Shown here one piece after another: positions 1 to 8,323 of a stretch of 64,000 nt of DNA. A program made the position numbers and the translations under genes. This DNA is from a virus. The notes under the pieces were generated by a model, which worked only from the letters and a program-made list of their open reading frames with translations, searched no databases and had not been told where the DNA came from. Each line of letters begins with the position of its first letter. The first letter of the stretch is position 1. The stretch is from the IMG/VR virus record IMGVR_UViG_3300049215_000771, positions 62,001-126,000 of that record; one strand, written 5' to 3'.

Positions 1-425
1 CGATTGGCGAGCCGGGTATCAAGTGCCCGAATGCCATCCTTCGTATCCCGACTGTTATTCGTCTGACCCGGTATGACAAGCTGCCGCAGGCGAAGATCAA
101 GTACAACCGTCGCACCATCTACCGCAGGGACAACAACACCTGCCAGTATTGTGGCGCACGACCGGGGACGAAGGAACTGTCGCTTGACCACGTTATTCCT
201 CGTGCCCAGGGCGGTAAGACCGTGTGGGAAAATATCGTGGTCGCTTGCACGGACTGCAACGCTCGGAAGGCAGACCGCACCCCGGCCCAGGCCGGTATGA
301 AGCTGCTCCGTCAGCCGAAGAAGCCGAAGTTCAACCTTTATTCTGGAGACATCCGGGTGAAGGATTGGGAAACTTGGCTGGGTGTGGCCTACTGGCTGAC
401 CGAACTCAAGAACGACGAGGAGTAA
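1..425 (+). CDS. HNH endonuclease, 5' end outside the window
   Basis: The frame is open from the first bases of the window (first full codon at 3) to TAA at 423-425, so the gene starts upstream. An HNH zinc-finger nuclease core is clear: CQYCG, then LDHVIPRAQGG, then WENIVVACTDCNARK, giving the two CxxC zinc knuckles and the D-H catalytic pair. The tail reads RTPAQAGMKLLRQP and then a Trp-rich end. Proteins of this form are common in phages and planctomycetes; specific target is unknown. Could be a free-standing homing-type nuclease or a packaging-linked nuclease. Confidence 0.85.
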   Translation, partial: IGEPGIKCPNAILRIPTVIRLTRYDKLPQAKIKYNRRTIYRRDNNTCQYCGARPGTKELSLDHVIPRAQGGKTVWENIVVACTDCNARKADRTPAQAGMKLLRQPKKPKFNLYSGDIRVKDWETWLGVAYWLTELKNDEE

Positions 426-431
426 CCCTTG

Positions 432-461
432 GCCGGGCGTATAGAATACGCCCGGCTATTT
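432..461 (+). terminator. Hairpin terminator after the HNH gene
   Basis: A 10-bp perfect stem (432-441 with 447-456, GCCGGGCGTA) closes a 5-nt loop and is followed by a weak T-rich tail (TATTTCTAT). It starts six bases after the HNH stop codon. Confidence 0.65.
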
Positions 462-473
462 CTATATACAGGC

Positions 474-644
474 ATGAAACGTGTCACTTTCAAGGAATGG
501 CTGGAAAAACGGGAAGGCAAGGTCAAGATTGCCGGCAAACCCGTGCGCCGACTCCCGCCTCCAAAACCTGGCGAAGATTCCGTGAAGACCGTCGATGGCC
601 TTCACCAGTACAAGCCCATGTCCGAACTTCCTCCTGGGCTTTAG
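474..644 (+). CDS. Small protein of unknown function
   Basis: 56 codons from ATG 474. The product is basic and proline-rich in the middle (RRLPPPKPGED) and ends PMSELPPGL. It lies between a terminator and promoter P653. It ends in TAG, a rare stop in this window; readthrough would add only one codon before TGA at 648. No family recognised. Confidence 0.5.
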   Translation: MKRVTFKEWLEKREGKVKIAGKPVRRLPPPKPGEDSVKTVDGLHQYKPMSELPPGL

Positions 645-652
645 TTTTGATC

Positions 653-681
653 TTTACAACCAGTGTATTTCGAGATAGAAT
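653..681 (+). promoter_or_regulatory. Promoter, TTTACA class
   Basis: -35 TTTACA (653-658, followed by ACC), 17-bp spacer, -10 TAGAAT (676-681), 33 bp upstream of the next ATG at 715. One of 16 similar elements in the window. Confidence 0.75.
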
Positions 682-714
682 CTGGTCATGACTGTTTTCT
701 AACCGAGAAGAACC

Positions 715-987
715 ATGACCACCAAAGTCACCCAAGCGGAATGCGAAGAGGCCAGGCCCGTTTGTGATCTGGTCTACACTGTCATCAAGGATCACCCGGA
801 AGGGATCAATTATCCCGACCTGATCCGTGAAATCAGGCTGCGGGGATGCACGATTTCTGATCTTTCGGAGCGTGTGCATTTTTCGCTGCACTGTATGGTT
901 TGTCACGGGGTTTGCGATAGGCTGGAAGCGCCGACCCTGGAGCGTATCTACCAACTTCCGGCACTGGAGAAGAAGTCCAATGAGTAA
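715..987 (+). CDS. Small protein, possible winged-helix fold
   Basis: 90 codons, with promoter P653 just upstream. The middle (HPEGINYPDLIREIRLRGC, then LSERVHFSLHCMVCHGVCDRL) resembles a winged-helix DNA-binding layout, with a helix-turn-helix followed by a hydrophobic strand; this is inference from pattern only. The stop TAA (985-987) overlaps the ATG (980) of the release-factor reading frame, so the two genes are likely translationally coupled. Confidence 0.65.
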   Translation: MTTKVTQAECEEARPVCDLVYTVIKDHPEGINYPDLIREIRLRGCTISDLSERVHFSLHCMVCHGVCDRLEAPTLERIYQLPALEKKSNE

Positions 988-1778
988 GCGCAAGAATCAG
1001 TGGTTCGAGGAACGCAAGGTCCAGCAGCCGGCGACTGTTTGTCTTTGAGGCAGCCAACACCCTTCTCGTCGAACTTCAGTTCGGCGAAGGCGGCACGGAC
1101 TCAAAGCTGTTCGTTGCTGACCTTCTACTCACCTACCAACGCTACGCCGCCATCAAAGGCTTCAAGACAGAACTCCTCTCCGAAGAAAATGGCAAAGCCA
1201 TGCTCAAGGTGATGGGGAAGAATGTCTGGACGGCCTTCAAGAATGAACCCGGCAAGCACGTTGTTCAGCGTGTGCCTCCGACCGAGCGTTCGGGGCGGTG
1301 GCAAACATCTGTGATTTCCGTCGCCGTCCTGCCGCTGCCCCCGGAAAACAAGCTGGTTCCACTCCAAGAAAAAGACTTGGAAATTACCACGCAAACCGGC
1401 AAGCAGAAGGCGGGCGGACAAAACGTCAACAAAGTCGCCAGCGCCGTCAGGATGAAGCATAAGCCTACGGGTCTGTCTGTATTCATCAACGGGCGGGACC
1501 AAGGCCAGAACAAGAAGGAAGCCCTGCATGTTCTGACGGCCAGGGTCAACCAGCTTCGTCTCGACAAGACCGCCTCCGATTACGACAATCTGAGGACGGG
1601 ACAGATGAAGGGAATCGGCGACAAACTCGGTGGTAGGGGCGACAAGATTCGTACCTACAACTTCATCAAGTCGAGGGTGGTGGATCACAGACTCGGCGTG
1701 AAGACCGGAAACATCAAGGAAGTGATGAAGGGAAACCTCACACTCCTGTTCGACAGTCAAGAAAAAGATGAAGAATAA
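980..1778 (+). CDS. Class I peptide chain release factor with probable +1 programmed frameshift
   Basis: Translation termination factor. Reading from ATG 980 gives 22 codons, then CTT TGA at 1043-1048. Skipping T1046 joins this to an open frame running 1047-1778 (join 980..1045,1047..1778; 265 aa). The second frame has no ATG, GTG or TTG before its first conserved residues, so it cannot start alone. It holds the domain 2 strand ELQFGEGGTDSKLF, the codon-recognition segment HVVQRVPPTERSG (PPT at about residues 99-101, an RF1-type PxT motif) and the catalytic GGQ (about 145-147, KAGGQNVNKVASAVR). The N-terminal domain 1 of normal RF1/RF2 is missing. CTT-TGA is the slip site of bacterial RF2 genes, but no strong upstream Shine-Dalgarno stimulator is seen. 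A PrfH-like rescue factor is an alternative role. Confidence 0.85.
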
Positions 1779-1783
1779 CAAAG

Positions 1784-1820
1784 AAAAGGCCAGGCCGATT
1801 TGATTCGGCCTGGCCTTTTT
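1784..1820. terminator. Bidirectional intrinsic terminator
   Basis: Stem AAAAGGCCAGGCCG (1784-1797) pairs with CGGCCTGGCCTTTT (1806-1819) around an 8-nt loop, with A- and T-runs on both sides. It lies between the convergent release-factor and protease genes and can serve both. Confidence 0.85.
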
Positions 1821-1833
1821 TCCCTTTTTTGTT

Positions 1834-2610
1834 TCAATTAGCCTTGAATCGGACATATTTGTGGGCTGTCCAGAAGTCGGAAGCGAGTTCCGGGTTCTCG
1901 ATGTAAGCGTAAGGCATTTCAAAGTAACCACTCATGCCCCAGCTTGCGCCCCAGGAATTGCGGACCTTGACCATCTTCGTGGCGTCGTTATAGCCAACTG
2001 CACATACAGCGTGACCACCAACAACCTGCTCGCCAGGCTTCGGCATCGGCATGATGCCAGTGTTGGCAACAGCGTCAGACTCGAAACTTTCGTATACGAC
2101 GAAACCGAAAATGAAAGGGTAGCCCTGCGCCAAGCACTGCTTCATGGCGGTCAAATTGCCATCGCCAATCTGCAAGCCCTTGTCAATGCTGTGCCAGTAA
2201 CCATCAGACCAAACAGGCTTAGATGGTTTTTCGGCGAACTTGTTGCCCTGGTCGGTGTACGGCCACAGGCTTTCGTGAGGAACGCCAAATCGAACAAGGG
2301 TGTTCATGGCATGAGCCAGGGTAGAACCATCATCCGATTGGGTGGTTCCATCCTGAAGGCGGTTCCACCAGTAGATTGCCAAACGAGATGGTACAAACTC
2401 GCCCAGCTTCAATTTCATCATGAGGAATTCAGCGAAACCAGCGGCAGAGTTGCCGGTGCAGGAACCAAGCTGCCCCTGGTCGTAGACAGCCGGACATTGC
2501 GGCGTCAGGTCAACTTCTGCGGGAAGGTTTGCTGCCTCGATTTCGGGCAGGAACTTGTGAGGGTGGTCAATGACCGGACCCTTCTTCCAACCATATGCGT
2601 ATTTTCCCAT
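1834..2610 (-). CDS. Papain-like (C1A) cysteine peptidase
   Basis: 258 aa. The active-site Cys lies in DQGQLGSCTGNSAAGF (Cys about 51, with the oxyanion-hole Gln shortly before). The His is in VVGGHAVCAVGY and the Asn in VRNSWGASWGMSGYF, so the papain triad is complete. There is no signal peptide or long propeptide; the enzyme probably acts in the cytoplasm or is packaged. ATG 2610 has a good ribosome site (GGAGG) on the minus strand. Similar peptidases occur in large phages and could cut host or virion proteins; substrate unknown. Confidence 0.9.
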   Translation of the reverse strand: MGKYAYGWKKGPVIDHPHKFLPEIEAANLPAEVDLTPQCPAVYDQGQLGSCTGNSAAGFAEFLMMKLKLGEFVPSRLAIYWWNRLQDGTTQSDDGSTLAHAMNTLVRFGVPHESLWPYTDQGNKFAEKPSKPVWSDGYWHSIDKGLQIGDGNLTAMKQCLAQGYPFIFGFVVYESFESDAVANTGIMPMPKPGEQVVGGHAVCAVGYNDATKMVKVRNSWGASWGMSGYFEMPYAYIENPELASDFWTAHKYVRFKAN

Positions 2611-2689
2611 AAGCCTCCATTCAAAACTGAGAGAAGAAAAGACATGAGTATGTATTCCTCAACAACAAGTTTCGATGTACAATGACCAT

Positions 2690-3238
2690 ATGCAGCACGA
2701 CAAACTCACGAATCTGGTGAAAGAATTCGCCTTGTCATTTGGCGATTTCACCCTCTCTAGTGGCGCAAAATCCCCATATTTTGTGGATATGAGCAAGGTC
2801 ACAAACCACGGTGAAGGTTTGGATGTCATCACCCTGGAATTTTCCCGAATGATAGGAGATGCCGATGCCATTGGCGGTCCAGTTTTGGGCGCAGCCCCTC
2901 TTGTAGCTGGAACTATCTTGGCTCATCGCCGGGATCATTTCGGTATGGCGAAGCCATTGCGAGGTTTCCTGGTTCGTAAAGAGCCGAAAGATGGGGAATA
3001 TATTGAAGGTTTCCTGAAGAAAGGCGACAAAGTGGTAGTCGTTGAGGATGTTGTTACCACGGGGACGCAAACCTTCAATGCCATCAAGCACGTTGAGGCC
3101 GCAGGAGGCCGAGTTGTGGGTGTTCTGGCGGTTCTGGATCGTCTCGCCGGGGCCAAGGGGAAGCTGGCCGATTACCACTTCCGGGCGCTGCTCACGATAG
3201 AAGATTTGGGAATTTCTGCGAACCTAACGGCCCCTTGA
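2690..3238 (+). CDS. pyrE: Orotate phosphoribosyltransferase
   Basis: 182 aa from ATG 2690; an earlier in-frame ATG at 2675 overlaps a possible -10 (TACAAT, 2678-2683). Transfers phosphoribose from PRPP to orotate to make OMP in pyrimidine synthesis. The family signatures are FTLSSGAKSPYFVDM near the N-terminus and the PRPP loop KVVVVEDVVTTGTQTFNAI. Normal length is about 200-215, so it is slightly short at the C-terminus. The PRPP synthetase at 15929 would supply its substrate. Confidence 0.85.
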   Translation: MQHDKLTNLVKEFALSFGDFTLSSGAKSPYFVDMSKVTNHGEGLDVITLEFSRMIGDADAIGGPVLGAAPLVAGTILAHRRDHFGMAKPLRGFLVRKEPKDGEYIEGFLKKGDKVVVVEDVVTTGTQTFNAIKHVEAAGGRVVGVLAVLDRLAGAKGKLADYHFRALLTIEDLGISANLTAP

Positions 3239-3258
3239 CGGGTCTTACTGGAGGCGAC

Positions 3259-3735
3259 ATGCACGTTGGCGATTTTTTCCGGGGTGTGGCCCGGTTTATT
3301 GACGAGAAGTTTGTACACTACGCTGGCAGGCCGCTGGTACACTACAGGCTCCTGCCGGTCAGTGTCAAACATGATGCGGACGGGTTGTATTACCCTGAGT
3401 CCACCGAGAAGAAGTGGGAAAACAAACCTACCTTTCTGCGAGGTTTTTACGAGATTCCTGTCTCGACAGCGACCGGCCAGTTTGGTATTGATGCACCAGA
3501 CGAAATGCTTGTTGAGTTGGGATTTAACGACACTGTGAAGGCGCTCGGCAAAGTTCCTGGCATCGGCGATCTCTTCCTGGATTGCAACCATGACAAGTGG
3601 ATTGTCGTCCAAAGAAGCAGAAAAGATGACATGGTGCGAGGCCAAAACCGCCTGATTTTGACAGTTTGTCGGTTCCAGGAGTCTGTGACTACGGGAGGCA
3701 AGCAAGATGTCGAACATCATCAAGGAACTGTATGA
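3259..3735 (+). CDS. Protein of unknown function
   Basis: 158 aa from ATG 3259, which follows CTGGAGG at good spacing; a TTG at 3235 is a weaker alternative. The sequence is mixed alpha/beta with no motif I recognise (for example FIDEKFVHYAGRPLVHYR). Its end overlaps the nucleotidyltransferase start by 29 nt, so both belong to the pyrE operon. Confidence 0.65.
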   Translation: MHVGDFFRGVARFIDEKFVHYAGRPLVHYRLLPVSVKHDADGLYYPESTEKKWENKPTFLRGFYEIPVSTATGQFGIDAPDEMLVELGFNDTVKALGKVPGIGDLFLDCNHDKWIVVQRSRKDDMVRGQNRLILTVCRFQESVTTGGKQDVEHHQGTV

Positions 3736-4846
3736 CAAGGGACTGGCAAGCTGTGGCGGACATCACTGGATGCCCGACAACATGCACTACATCACGATGA
3801 TGGGTTCGGTCGCCTACGGCGTCAGCAACGACACATCCGACACCGACATTTACTCCTTCTGCATCCCGCCGAAGGACAACTTGTTCCCGCACCTTCGGGG
3901 CGAGATCGTCGGGTTCGGCGATGCCAAGCACGCCAACAACAGGTTCCGCAACCATCAGCAGCATCACGTCAAGGATGTTGGCGCTGAGAAGGAGTACGAT
4001 CTCAACGTCTACAACATCGTTGACTACTTCCAGTTGGTGATGGAAAACAACCCGAACATGATCGACAGTTTGTTCACTCCGCAGTTCTGTGTTCTGCACA
4101 GTACCCGGATCGGCCAGATGGTTCGTGAGGCTCGGAAAACTTTCCTTCACCGTGGCGCATGGCACGCCTTCAAGGGCTACAGCTATGCTCAACTGAAAAA
4201 GATGAGGCCGGGCGAGGAATTGGTCTGCCCGGAGTGTGAGCAGATCAGCAAGGGGTGGCATTCCAAGGACAACAAGTTCGAGGTTGCCTACGCCTTGATG
4301 CTCGACTTGTGGGCAGCCCTGGAGCGTGACCAGGGAACTTTGACGGACGAGGAACTGGACAAGTATTGCTTTTACTGTGCCAAGTCCAGGAAGGTTTCCA
4401 AGCTGGAGAAGCAGAAGGTCAACCGGCGTGTCGGGAAGCGAAAGGAATCTGTCGAGAAGTACGGATTCGACCCGAAATTCGCCTACCACGTTGTTCGGCT
4501 CCTGGGTGAAATCGAACAGATTCTCACCGAGGGTGACATCGACCTGCAACGGAACCGTGAGCAACTGAAGTCCATCCGGCGTGGCGAATGGACTCTCGAA
4601 CAAATCGAGAGTTACTTCGCCGACAAGGAACCCCAGCTTGAAACTCTCTACAACGAGAACAAGGCTGGGTTGCCGTGGGGTCCGAAGGACGGGGACTTGC
4701 AGAAGAACGTCAAGCAGCTTCTTTTCCATTGCCTGGAAGAACACTACGGTTCGCTTGACAAGTGTGTGGTCAATGTCGATGCCGCCGCAAACGCCCTTCG
4801 GGAGATCGAGGGAATCGTCGCTCGTTACAGAAAGGCGCTTGCATGA
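3707..4846 (+). CDS. Pol-beta-type nucleotidyltransferase (RlaP/YcgL-like)
   Basis: 379 aa. The nucleotidyltransferase signature is GSVAYGVSNDTSDTDIYSF (G-S, then D-x-D for metal binding), as in PF10127 proteins. A central CPEC plus a later CFYC may bind zinc. The start is supported by GGGAGG. Such proteins transfer nucleotides to RNA or proteins; members are frequent in jumbo phages and may take part in RNA repair next to RNA ligases. Exact substrate unknown. The stop overlaps the next ATG (ATGA at 4843). Confidence 0.85.
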   Translation: MSNIIKELYDKGLASCGGHHWMPDNMHYITMMGSVAYGVSNDTSDTDIYSFCIPPKDNLFPHLRGEIVGFGDAKHANNRFRNHQQHHVKDVGAEKEYDLNVYNIVDYFQLVMENNPNMIDSLFTPQFCVLHSTRIGQMVREARKTFLHRGAWHAFKGYSYAQLKKMRPGEELVCPECEQISKGWHSKDNKFEVAYALMLDLWAALERDQGTLTDEELDKYCFYCAKSRKVSKLEKQKVNRRVGKRKESVEKYGFDPKFAYHVVRLLGEIEQILTEGDIDLQRNREQLKSIRRGEWTLEQIESYFADKEPQLETLYNENKAGLPWGPKDGDLQKNVKQLLFHCLEEHYGSLDKCVVNVDAAANALREIEGIVARYRKALA

Positions 4847-5478
4847 GGATGTTGGCAACAAGCCTCAAGGACGTTTCGGTCGTCGAGATGCCTCGTCATC
4901 TCGACGACCGAGGCTTCTTTCAGGAAGTCTACAGTCATCGTTGGGCATTTTCCATGCCCATGTACACCATCGGCTATGGCTATCTTGATTGGAAGCAAGT
5001 GAATTGGTCGTTCAGTGCCCCAGGAGTAATCCGGGGCATTCATGTCGCCCCATACGCCAAGTTTGTTACCTGCGTTGGTGGCCATGTTTTTGATGTGGTT
5101 GTTGATTTGCGGCCCGAATCGCCGACCTATCTGAAATGGGAAGGTTTCAACCTAATTTTCACCGAGCCAAGAAGCATCGTTGTTCCTCCAGGCTGTGGGC
5201 ATGGGTTTGCCGTTATCGAGCCTGCGTCTGTTATGTACCTTCAGTCCGACGTTTTTGGCCCCGACAAGGAATGGACAGTTCGCTGGGATGACCCGGAGAT
5301 CGCTGTTCAGTGGCCGCTTCCTGGTGCGCCCGTGTTGTCAGAAAGGGATGCCCTGGCGAAAACCCTGGCCGAGATCAAACAAGCACGAAGTCAGCAAACT
5401 GTATCTGCATCGCCTCATGGGGGAACTTCTTCCCGGAAGCGAGATCAGGGTCCGCTGACCCCCACCAGTTCTCCTTGA
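4843..5478 (+). CDS. RmlC-like dTDP-4-dehydrorhamnose 3,5-epimerase family protein
   Basis: 211 aa. Cupin-type sugar epimerase: APGVIRGIHVAPYAK carries the catalytic His region, VVDLRPESPTYLKWE the strand seen in RmlC, and PPGCGHGFAVIEP the conserved G-H-G-F motif. It probably modifies a nucleotide-activated sugar, which fits the nearby glycosyltransferase and methyltransferase. ATG 4843 overlaps the previous stop; ATG 4849 is an alternative. The last 35 residues are low-complexity and the gene's 3' end overlaps the convergent methyltransferase by 104 nt. Confidence 0.85.
   Translation: MRMLATSLKDVSVVEMPRHLDDRGFFQEVYSHRWAFSMPMYTIGYGYLDWKQVNWSFSAPGVIRGIHVAPYAKFVTCVGGHVFDVVVDLRPESPTYLKWEGFNLIFTEPRSIVVPPGCGHGFAVIEPASVMYLQSDVFGPDKEWTVRWDDPEIAVQWPLPGAPVLSERDALAKTLAEIKQARSQQTVSASPHGGTSSRKRDQGPLTPTSSP
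4877..4910 (+). repeat. 14-bp perfect inverted repeat inside the epimerase start region
   Basis: CGGTCGTCGAGATG (4877-4890) is repeated in reverse complement at 4897-4910 around a 6-nt loop. It would fold into a very stable RNA hairpin about 35 nt after the start codon. Confidence 0.8.
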
Positions 5479-6265
5479 TTCGCCGCACGATGGTTGGCCG
5501 GGTTGTGAAGAAGGTTTCAACATCTTGCTTGATGGTCGATTCCACAACAATCTCTAGCCCGGCCTGTTTGAACCATTCTTTGTAGGTTTTGATCGGGTCG
5601 ATTAGCCTGGTTGTTTTGTCCCCCTTCAGCCCCATTCCAAGCAATTCCTGGGGCGTGAATATCAGTTGTAGGTAGGCTTTGTTTAGTTTTCGGTACAGGT
5701 GCGTGCCATGCCTGGATGTCCAGGGGTGGCAGCGTACATGCACTTCCCCCTCAGTTTTCTTGAAGCGGTTGATTAGCTTCAGAATCGTCACCGGGTCATC
5801 TGTGTGATCCAACACGTCGTACAGCAACACTACGTCGAAGTCCCCTTCGGTCAGTGGTTTACTTGTCAGAATAAGGCCAGGTGTCGAAAAATCCTTCACA
5901 ATGGGGTCGTACCCGACTGAAAGAACCGCCCCGTGGTCAACGGCTCGGCGGGCCACATGGCCTTCGCCGCACCCGTAGTCCAAGAATTTTTTGCCTTTCA
6001 AGTTGGCATTCATGAATTCGATGATGCCTTCGGCTCGGTTGTTCTTACCTTCTTCTGTGTCGCTGGCAACAAGAGCTTCTTCGATGGCTTCCGGCCAGAT
6101 GTTGCTTTTCGTCAACATGCGCAGGTCGGTTAGCTCGGCGAGTTTTTCGTCGGGAGTGGCTGGGGCTGGGGTGACACGTTTTTCTTCATCCAGGATGGAT
6201 TTGAAGTAAGCGAGCATGTGTTCAAGGGCACGGATATATTCTTTGACGTTTTTCAGGTTAGTCAT
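5375..6265 (-). CDS. Class I SAM-dependent methyltransferase
   Basis: 296 aa. An N-terminal helical region of about 90 residues precedes the Rossmann methyltransferase core: motif I FLDYGCGEGHVARRA, motif II around VGYDP, and VVLLYDVLDHTDD as the post-strand-4 motif. The later HPWTSRHGTHLYRKLNKAY segment is like methyltransferases acting on sugars. It sits opposite the RmlC-like gene, overlapping its 3' end, so a role in glycan modification is an inference. Confidence 0.85.
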   Translation of the reverse strand: MTNLKNVKEYIRALEHMLAYFKSILDEEKRVTPAPATPDEKLAELTDLRMLTKSNIWPEAIEEALVASDTEEGKNNRAEGIIEFMNANLKGKKFLDYGCGEGHVARRAVDHGAVLSVGYDPIVKDFSTPGLILTSKPLTEGDFDVVLLYDVLDHTDDPVTILKLINRFKKTEGEVHVRCHPWTSRHGTHLYRKLNKAYLQLIFTPQELLGMGLKGDKTTRLIDPIKTYKEWFKQAGLEIVVESTIKQDVETFFTTRPTIVRRIKENWWGSADPDLASGKKFPHEAMQIQFADFVLV

Positions 6266-6309
6266 CGCTTCCTCACTCTAATATGTAGTTATTGTACCTG
6301 GAGCATCAA

Positions 6310-6837
6310 ATGATCCATTTTGATCGACAAATCGTTGTTGGAATAGTGTTGGATATTTCCATCCAGCATCGCAACGGCAGCAGACACATTGATATAGTGA
6401 AGTCGGGATTAGTTGATTTTTCAACTAAGTTGGGCCTGAACTGTGGCATTTATGTCGCTCATCCCAACAAACACGAAATGCCAAGACAACAAGGAGAAAG
6501 TGTGGCGGGCATCTTCTCTTATAGTGAGCCACTTGGTTTCCGTCCCGCTGATGCGTTTCTTCAGGCGACGGAGATGATCGCCGCTCAGGAAGCAGACGAG
6601 AAGTATGTGGTCCTGATTACCGACCGTTTCAGGCCGAGCAACCAGTACCTCAAACCTTTGTCGCTTAACGAAAGCAGGAAATATGGGTGTAAGTTCCTGT
6701 TTCTTGGTATAGGCGATACATATGACAGAAGTGACCTCAACAAGTTCAAGGAACATAAAGATTGCAGCGTCTATCATTTCGATGACCCGGCTCAGGTGGC
6801 ACAAAAAATTACCGAAACCATCATCATAGGTGTATAA
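6310..6837 (+). CDS. Possible VWA-like protein, unknown function
   Basis: 175 aa from ATG 6310 with TGGAG upstream. IVVGIVLDISIQHRNGSRH followed by KYVVLITDRF and CKFLFLGIGDTYDR resembles the strand order of a von Willebrand A domain, but the MIDAS DxSxS is degenerate (DIS-Q). The stop TAA immediately precedes the glycosyltransferase ATG, so the two form one transcription unit. Confidence 0.6.
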   Translation: MIHFDRQIVVGIVLDISIQHRNGSRHIDIVKSGLVDFSTKLGLNCGIYVAHPNKHEMPRQQGESVAGIFSYSEPLGFRPADAFLQATEMIAAQEADEKYVVLITDRFRPSNQYLKPLSLNESRKYGCKFLFLGIGDTYDRSDLNKFKEHKDCSVYHFDDPAQVAQKITETIIIGV

Positions 6838-7629
6838 ATGGCGGAAAACCACAAGGCGAGGCCGTATCAGAACATGCCCTTTCACATGAAAGCAGTTGAC
6901 ATCATTGTTCCTTTCCACGGCGAGCATGATCGTGTAGCGAAACTGTTGGAAAGTATCTTCTTCACGGTGCGAACAAATCGCTACCGGGTGACGCTGGTGG
7001 ATGATGCCTCGCCTAACAGCGTTTTCCACACACAATTCAGCAAGGTTCCAGGTGTGTATGCGATTCGCAATGACAAGCAAATTGGTTTCGGTGCATCTGT
7101 CAACAAGGCTATTGCTCACACCGCCGCTCCCATCATTTCTGCCAAGGGCCAGAAGATTTTGCCACCAAACTACATCTGTATCATCCAGTCAGACGTGGTT
7201 GTTGAATCCAACACCTGGCTCTCGAAACTTGGAGAAACTTTGCAGGAGTTGAAAGATCATGGCGTCAAGATGGTTAGCCCGCTCACTGATAATCCAGTAG
7301 TCAACGACGACAGGCTCAAGGCCGGCAAAAACGAGTTGAGAGAAGACACAGTTGCCCTCTCCAGTGGGTTTTTGCCGATGTACTGCGTCCTGTGTCATCG
7401 AGAGCTATTCAAGCGAATTGGCAAGCTGAAGGAACTTCCTTACGCTGGCGGGGAGGCTGAGGAATTTGCGTTCAGGATGAAGCAAAATGGTTTCCGACAG
7501 GCTGTTTGTGGTCAAAGCTGGGTCCACCATGATGGGCGGGCCACGCTCTCGAAGTACGATAACGATAAGAAAGTACAAGAAATCTTGCGAAAAGCTGCCT
7601 ATCAAGTTCCGCAGCAACCCAAAAAATGA
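6838..7629 (+). CDS. Family 2 glycosyltransferase
   Basis: 263 aa. GT-A fold: VDIIVPFHGEHDRVAKLL start strand, VTLVDDASPNS nucleotide-binding Asp pair, IGFGASVNKAI loop, and a metal-binding region near IIQSDVVVESNTWL. A later AGGEAEEFAFRMKQNGF matches the catalytic-base region of GT2 enzymes. It probably adds a sugar to a phage or host glycan; donor and acceptor are unknown. Confidence 0.85.
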   Translation: MAENHKARPYQNMPFHMKAVDIIVPFHGEHDRVAKLLESIFFTVRTNRYRVTLVDDASPNSVFHTQFSKVPGVYAIRNDKQIGFGASVNKAIAHTAAPIISAKGQKILPPNYICIIQSDVVVESNTWLSKLGETLQELKDHGVKMVSPLTDNPVVNDDRLKAGKNELREDTVALSSGFLPMYCVLCHRELFKRIGKLKELPYAGGEAEEFAFRMKQNGFRQAVCGQSWVHHDGRATLSKYDNDKKVQEILRKAAYQVPQQPKK

Positions 7630-7684
7630 GATGGGGTTTCTACATATCATTGAAAGTTGTCAAACATTCACGGAGGACAATCTC

Positions 7685-7834
7685 ATGAGATGCAAGAAAC
7701 CAAATGGTTCCTTTACCACCGTCACCTGGCGGTTTTTCTACCCGCAGTGCGAGGTAGGTGATCTTCACTGCAACGGTCTGGCCGGTGCTTGGGTAGCGGC
7801 TGTTACCATCTGCAATCAGCAGTTGTTCTTCTAA
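7685..7834 (+). CDS. Small Cys-containing protein
   Basis: 49 aa; ATG 7685 follows CGGAGGACAAT, a clear ribosome site. The product is hydrophobic and Trp/Phe-rich with four cysteines (RCKK, PQCE, LHCN, TICN). It ends just before a bidirectional terminator. Function unknown. Confidence 0.6.
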   Translation: MRCKKPNGSFTTVTWRFFYPQCEVGDLHCNGLAGAWVAAVTICNQQLFF

Positions 7835-7846
7835 GACAACTGAATG

Positions 7847-7876
7847 AAAAAAGCGGGGATTATTTCCCCGCTTTTT
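7847..7876. terminator. Bidirectional intrinsic terminator
   Basis: AAAAAAGCGGGGA and TCCCCGCTTTTTT flank a short loop. It separates the + strand small gene from the convergent minus-strand operon that ends at 7877. Confidence 0.9.
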
Positions 7877-8323
7877 TCATGCGCAGAATTTGGCGTACAT
7901 TTCCTTGGCGATGGCCTCGTACACGGCGTCAGTCGGCTTGCCGGCCTCGCTGTGGTAGTGAGTTTTCCCGCCAGCGTCGGCGCTGATGCTAAATTGCTTG
8001 TCGAAGACTTCCCACACCATTTGTTGGATTGTTTCGATGGTGCGGGGTTTCAGGTCGGCGAGCCGTCGAAGGATCATTCTTCCTTCATTCTCATATTCAT
8101 CTTTGGGAACTTCACAAGGCACGAGCCGGATGGGGTCGTGTTTGTAGAGAGTTTCCACCATCCAGTCGTAGTCGCTGCCGAACTGGAGGCGATCTTCCAT
8201 TTTCTCGATCTGGTGGAATTGTTGAAGTTCTTTACGCTCCTCGTCGCTGAGTTGCGACCCATAGGGCCGGGTGCGGAAGCGTTGTTTGAGTTCGGCAAAC
8301 TTTTCCTGTTGCTGTTTGTTCAT
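7877..8323 (-). CDS. Protein of unknown function, helical
   Basis: 148 aa from the ATG at 8323. Mostly charged helices (QQQEKFAELKQRF, LSDEERKELQQFHQIEKM) with LKPRTIETIQQMVWEVFDKQ near the C-terminus. No recognised family. It is the last gene of a minus-strand operon running from 10459 down to 7877. Confidence 0.65.
   Translation of the reverse strand: MNKQQQEKFAELKQRFRTRPYGSQLSDEERKELQQFHQIEKMEDRLQFGSDYDWMVETLYKHDPIRLVPCEVPKDEYENEGRMILRRLADLKPRTIETIQQMVWEVFDKQFSISADAGGKTHYHSEAGKPTDAVYEAIAKEMYAKFCA

Noticed and set aside
1046-1048. TGA 1046 as a selenocysteine codon
   Set aside because: The in-frame continuation is short and unlike a release factor; only the +1 frame fits.
1125-1931. 268-codon minus-strand frame over the release factor
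   Set aside because: Runs through a terminator and has no motifs; the plus strand carries GGQ and PxT.
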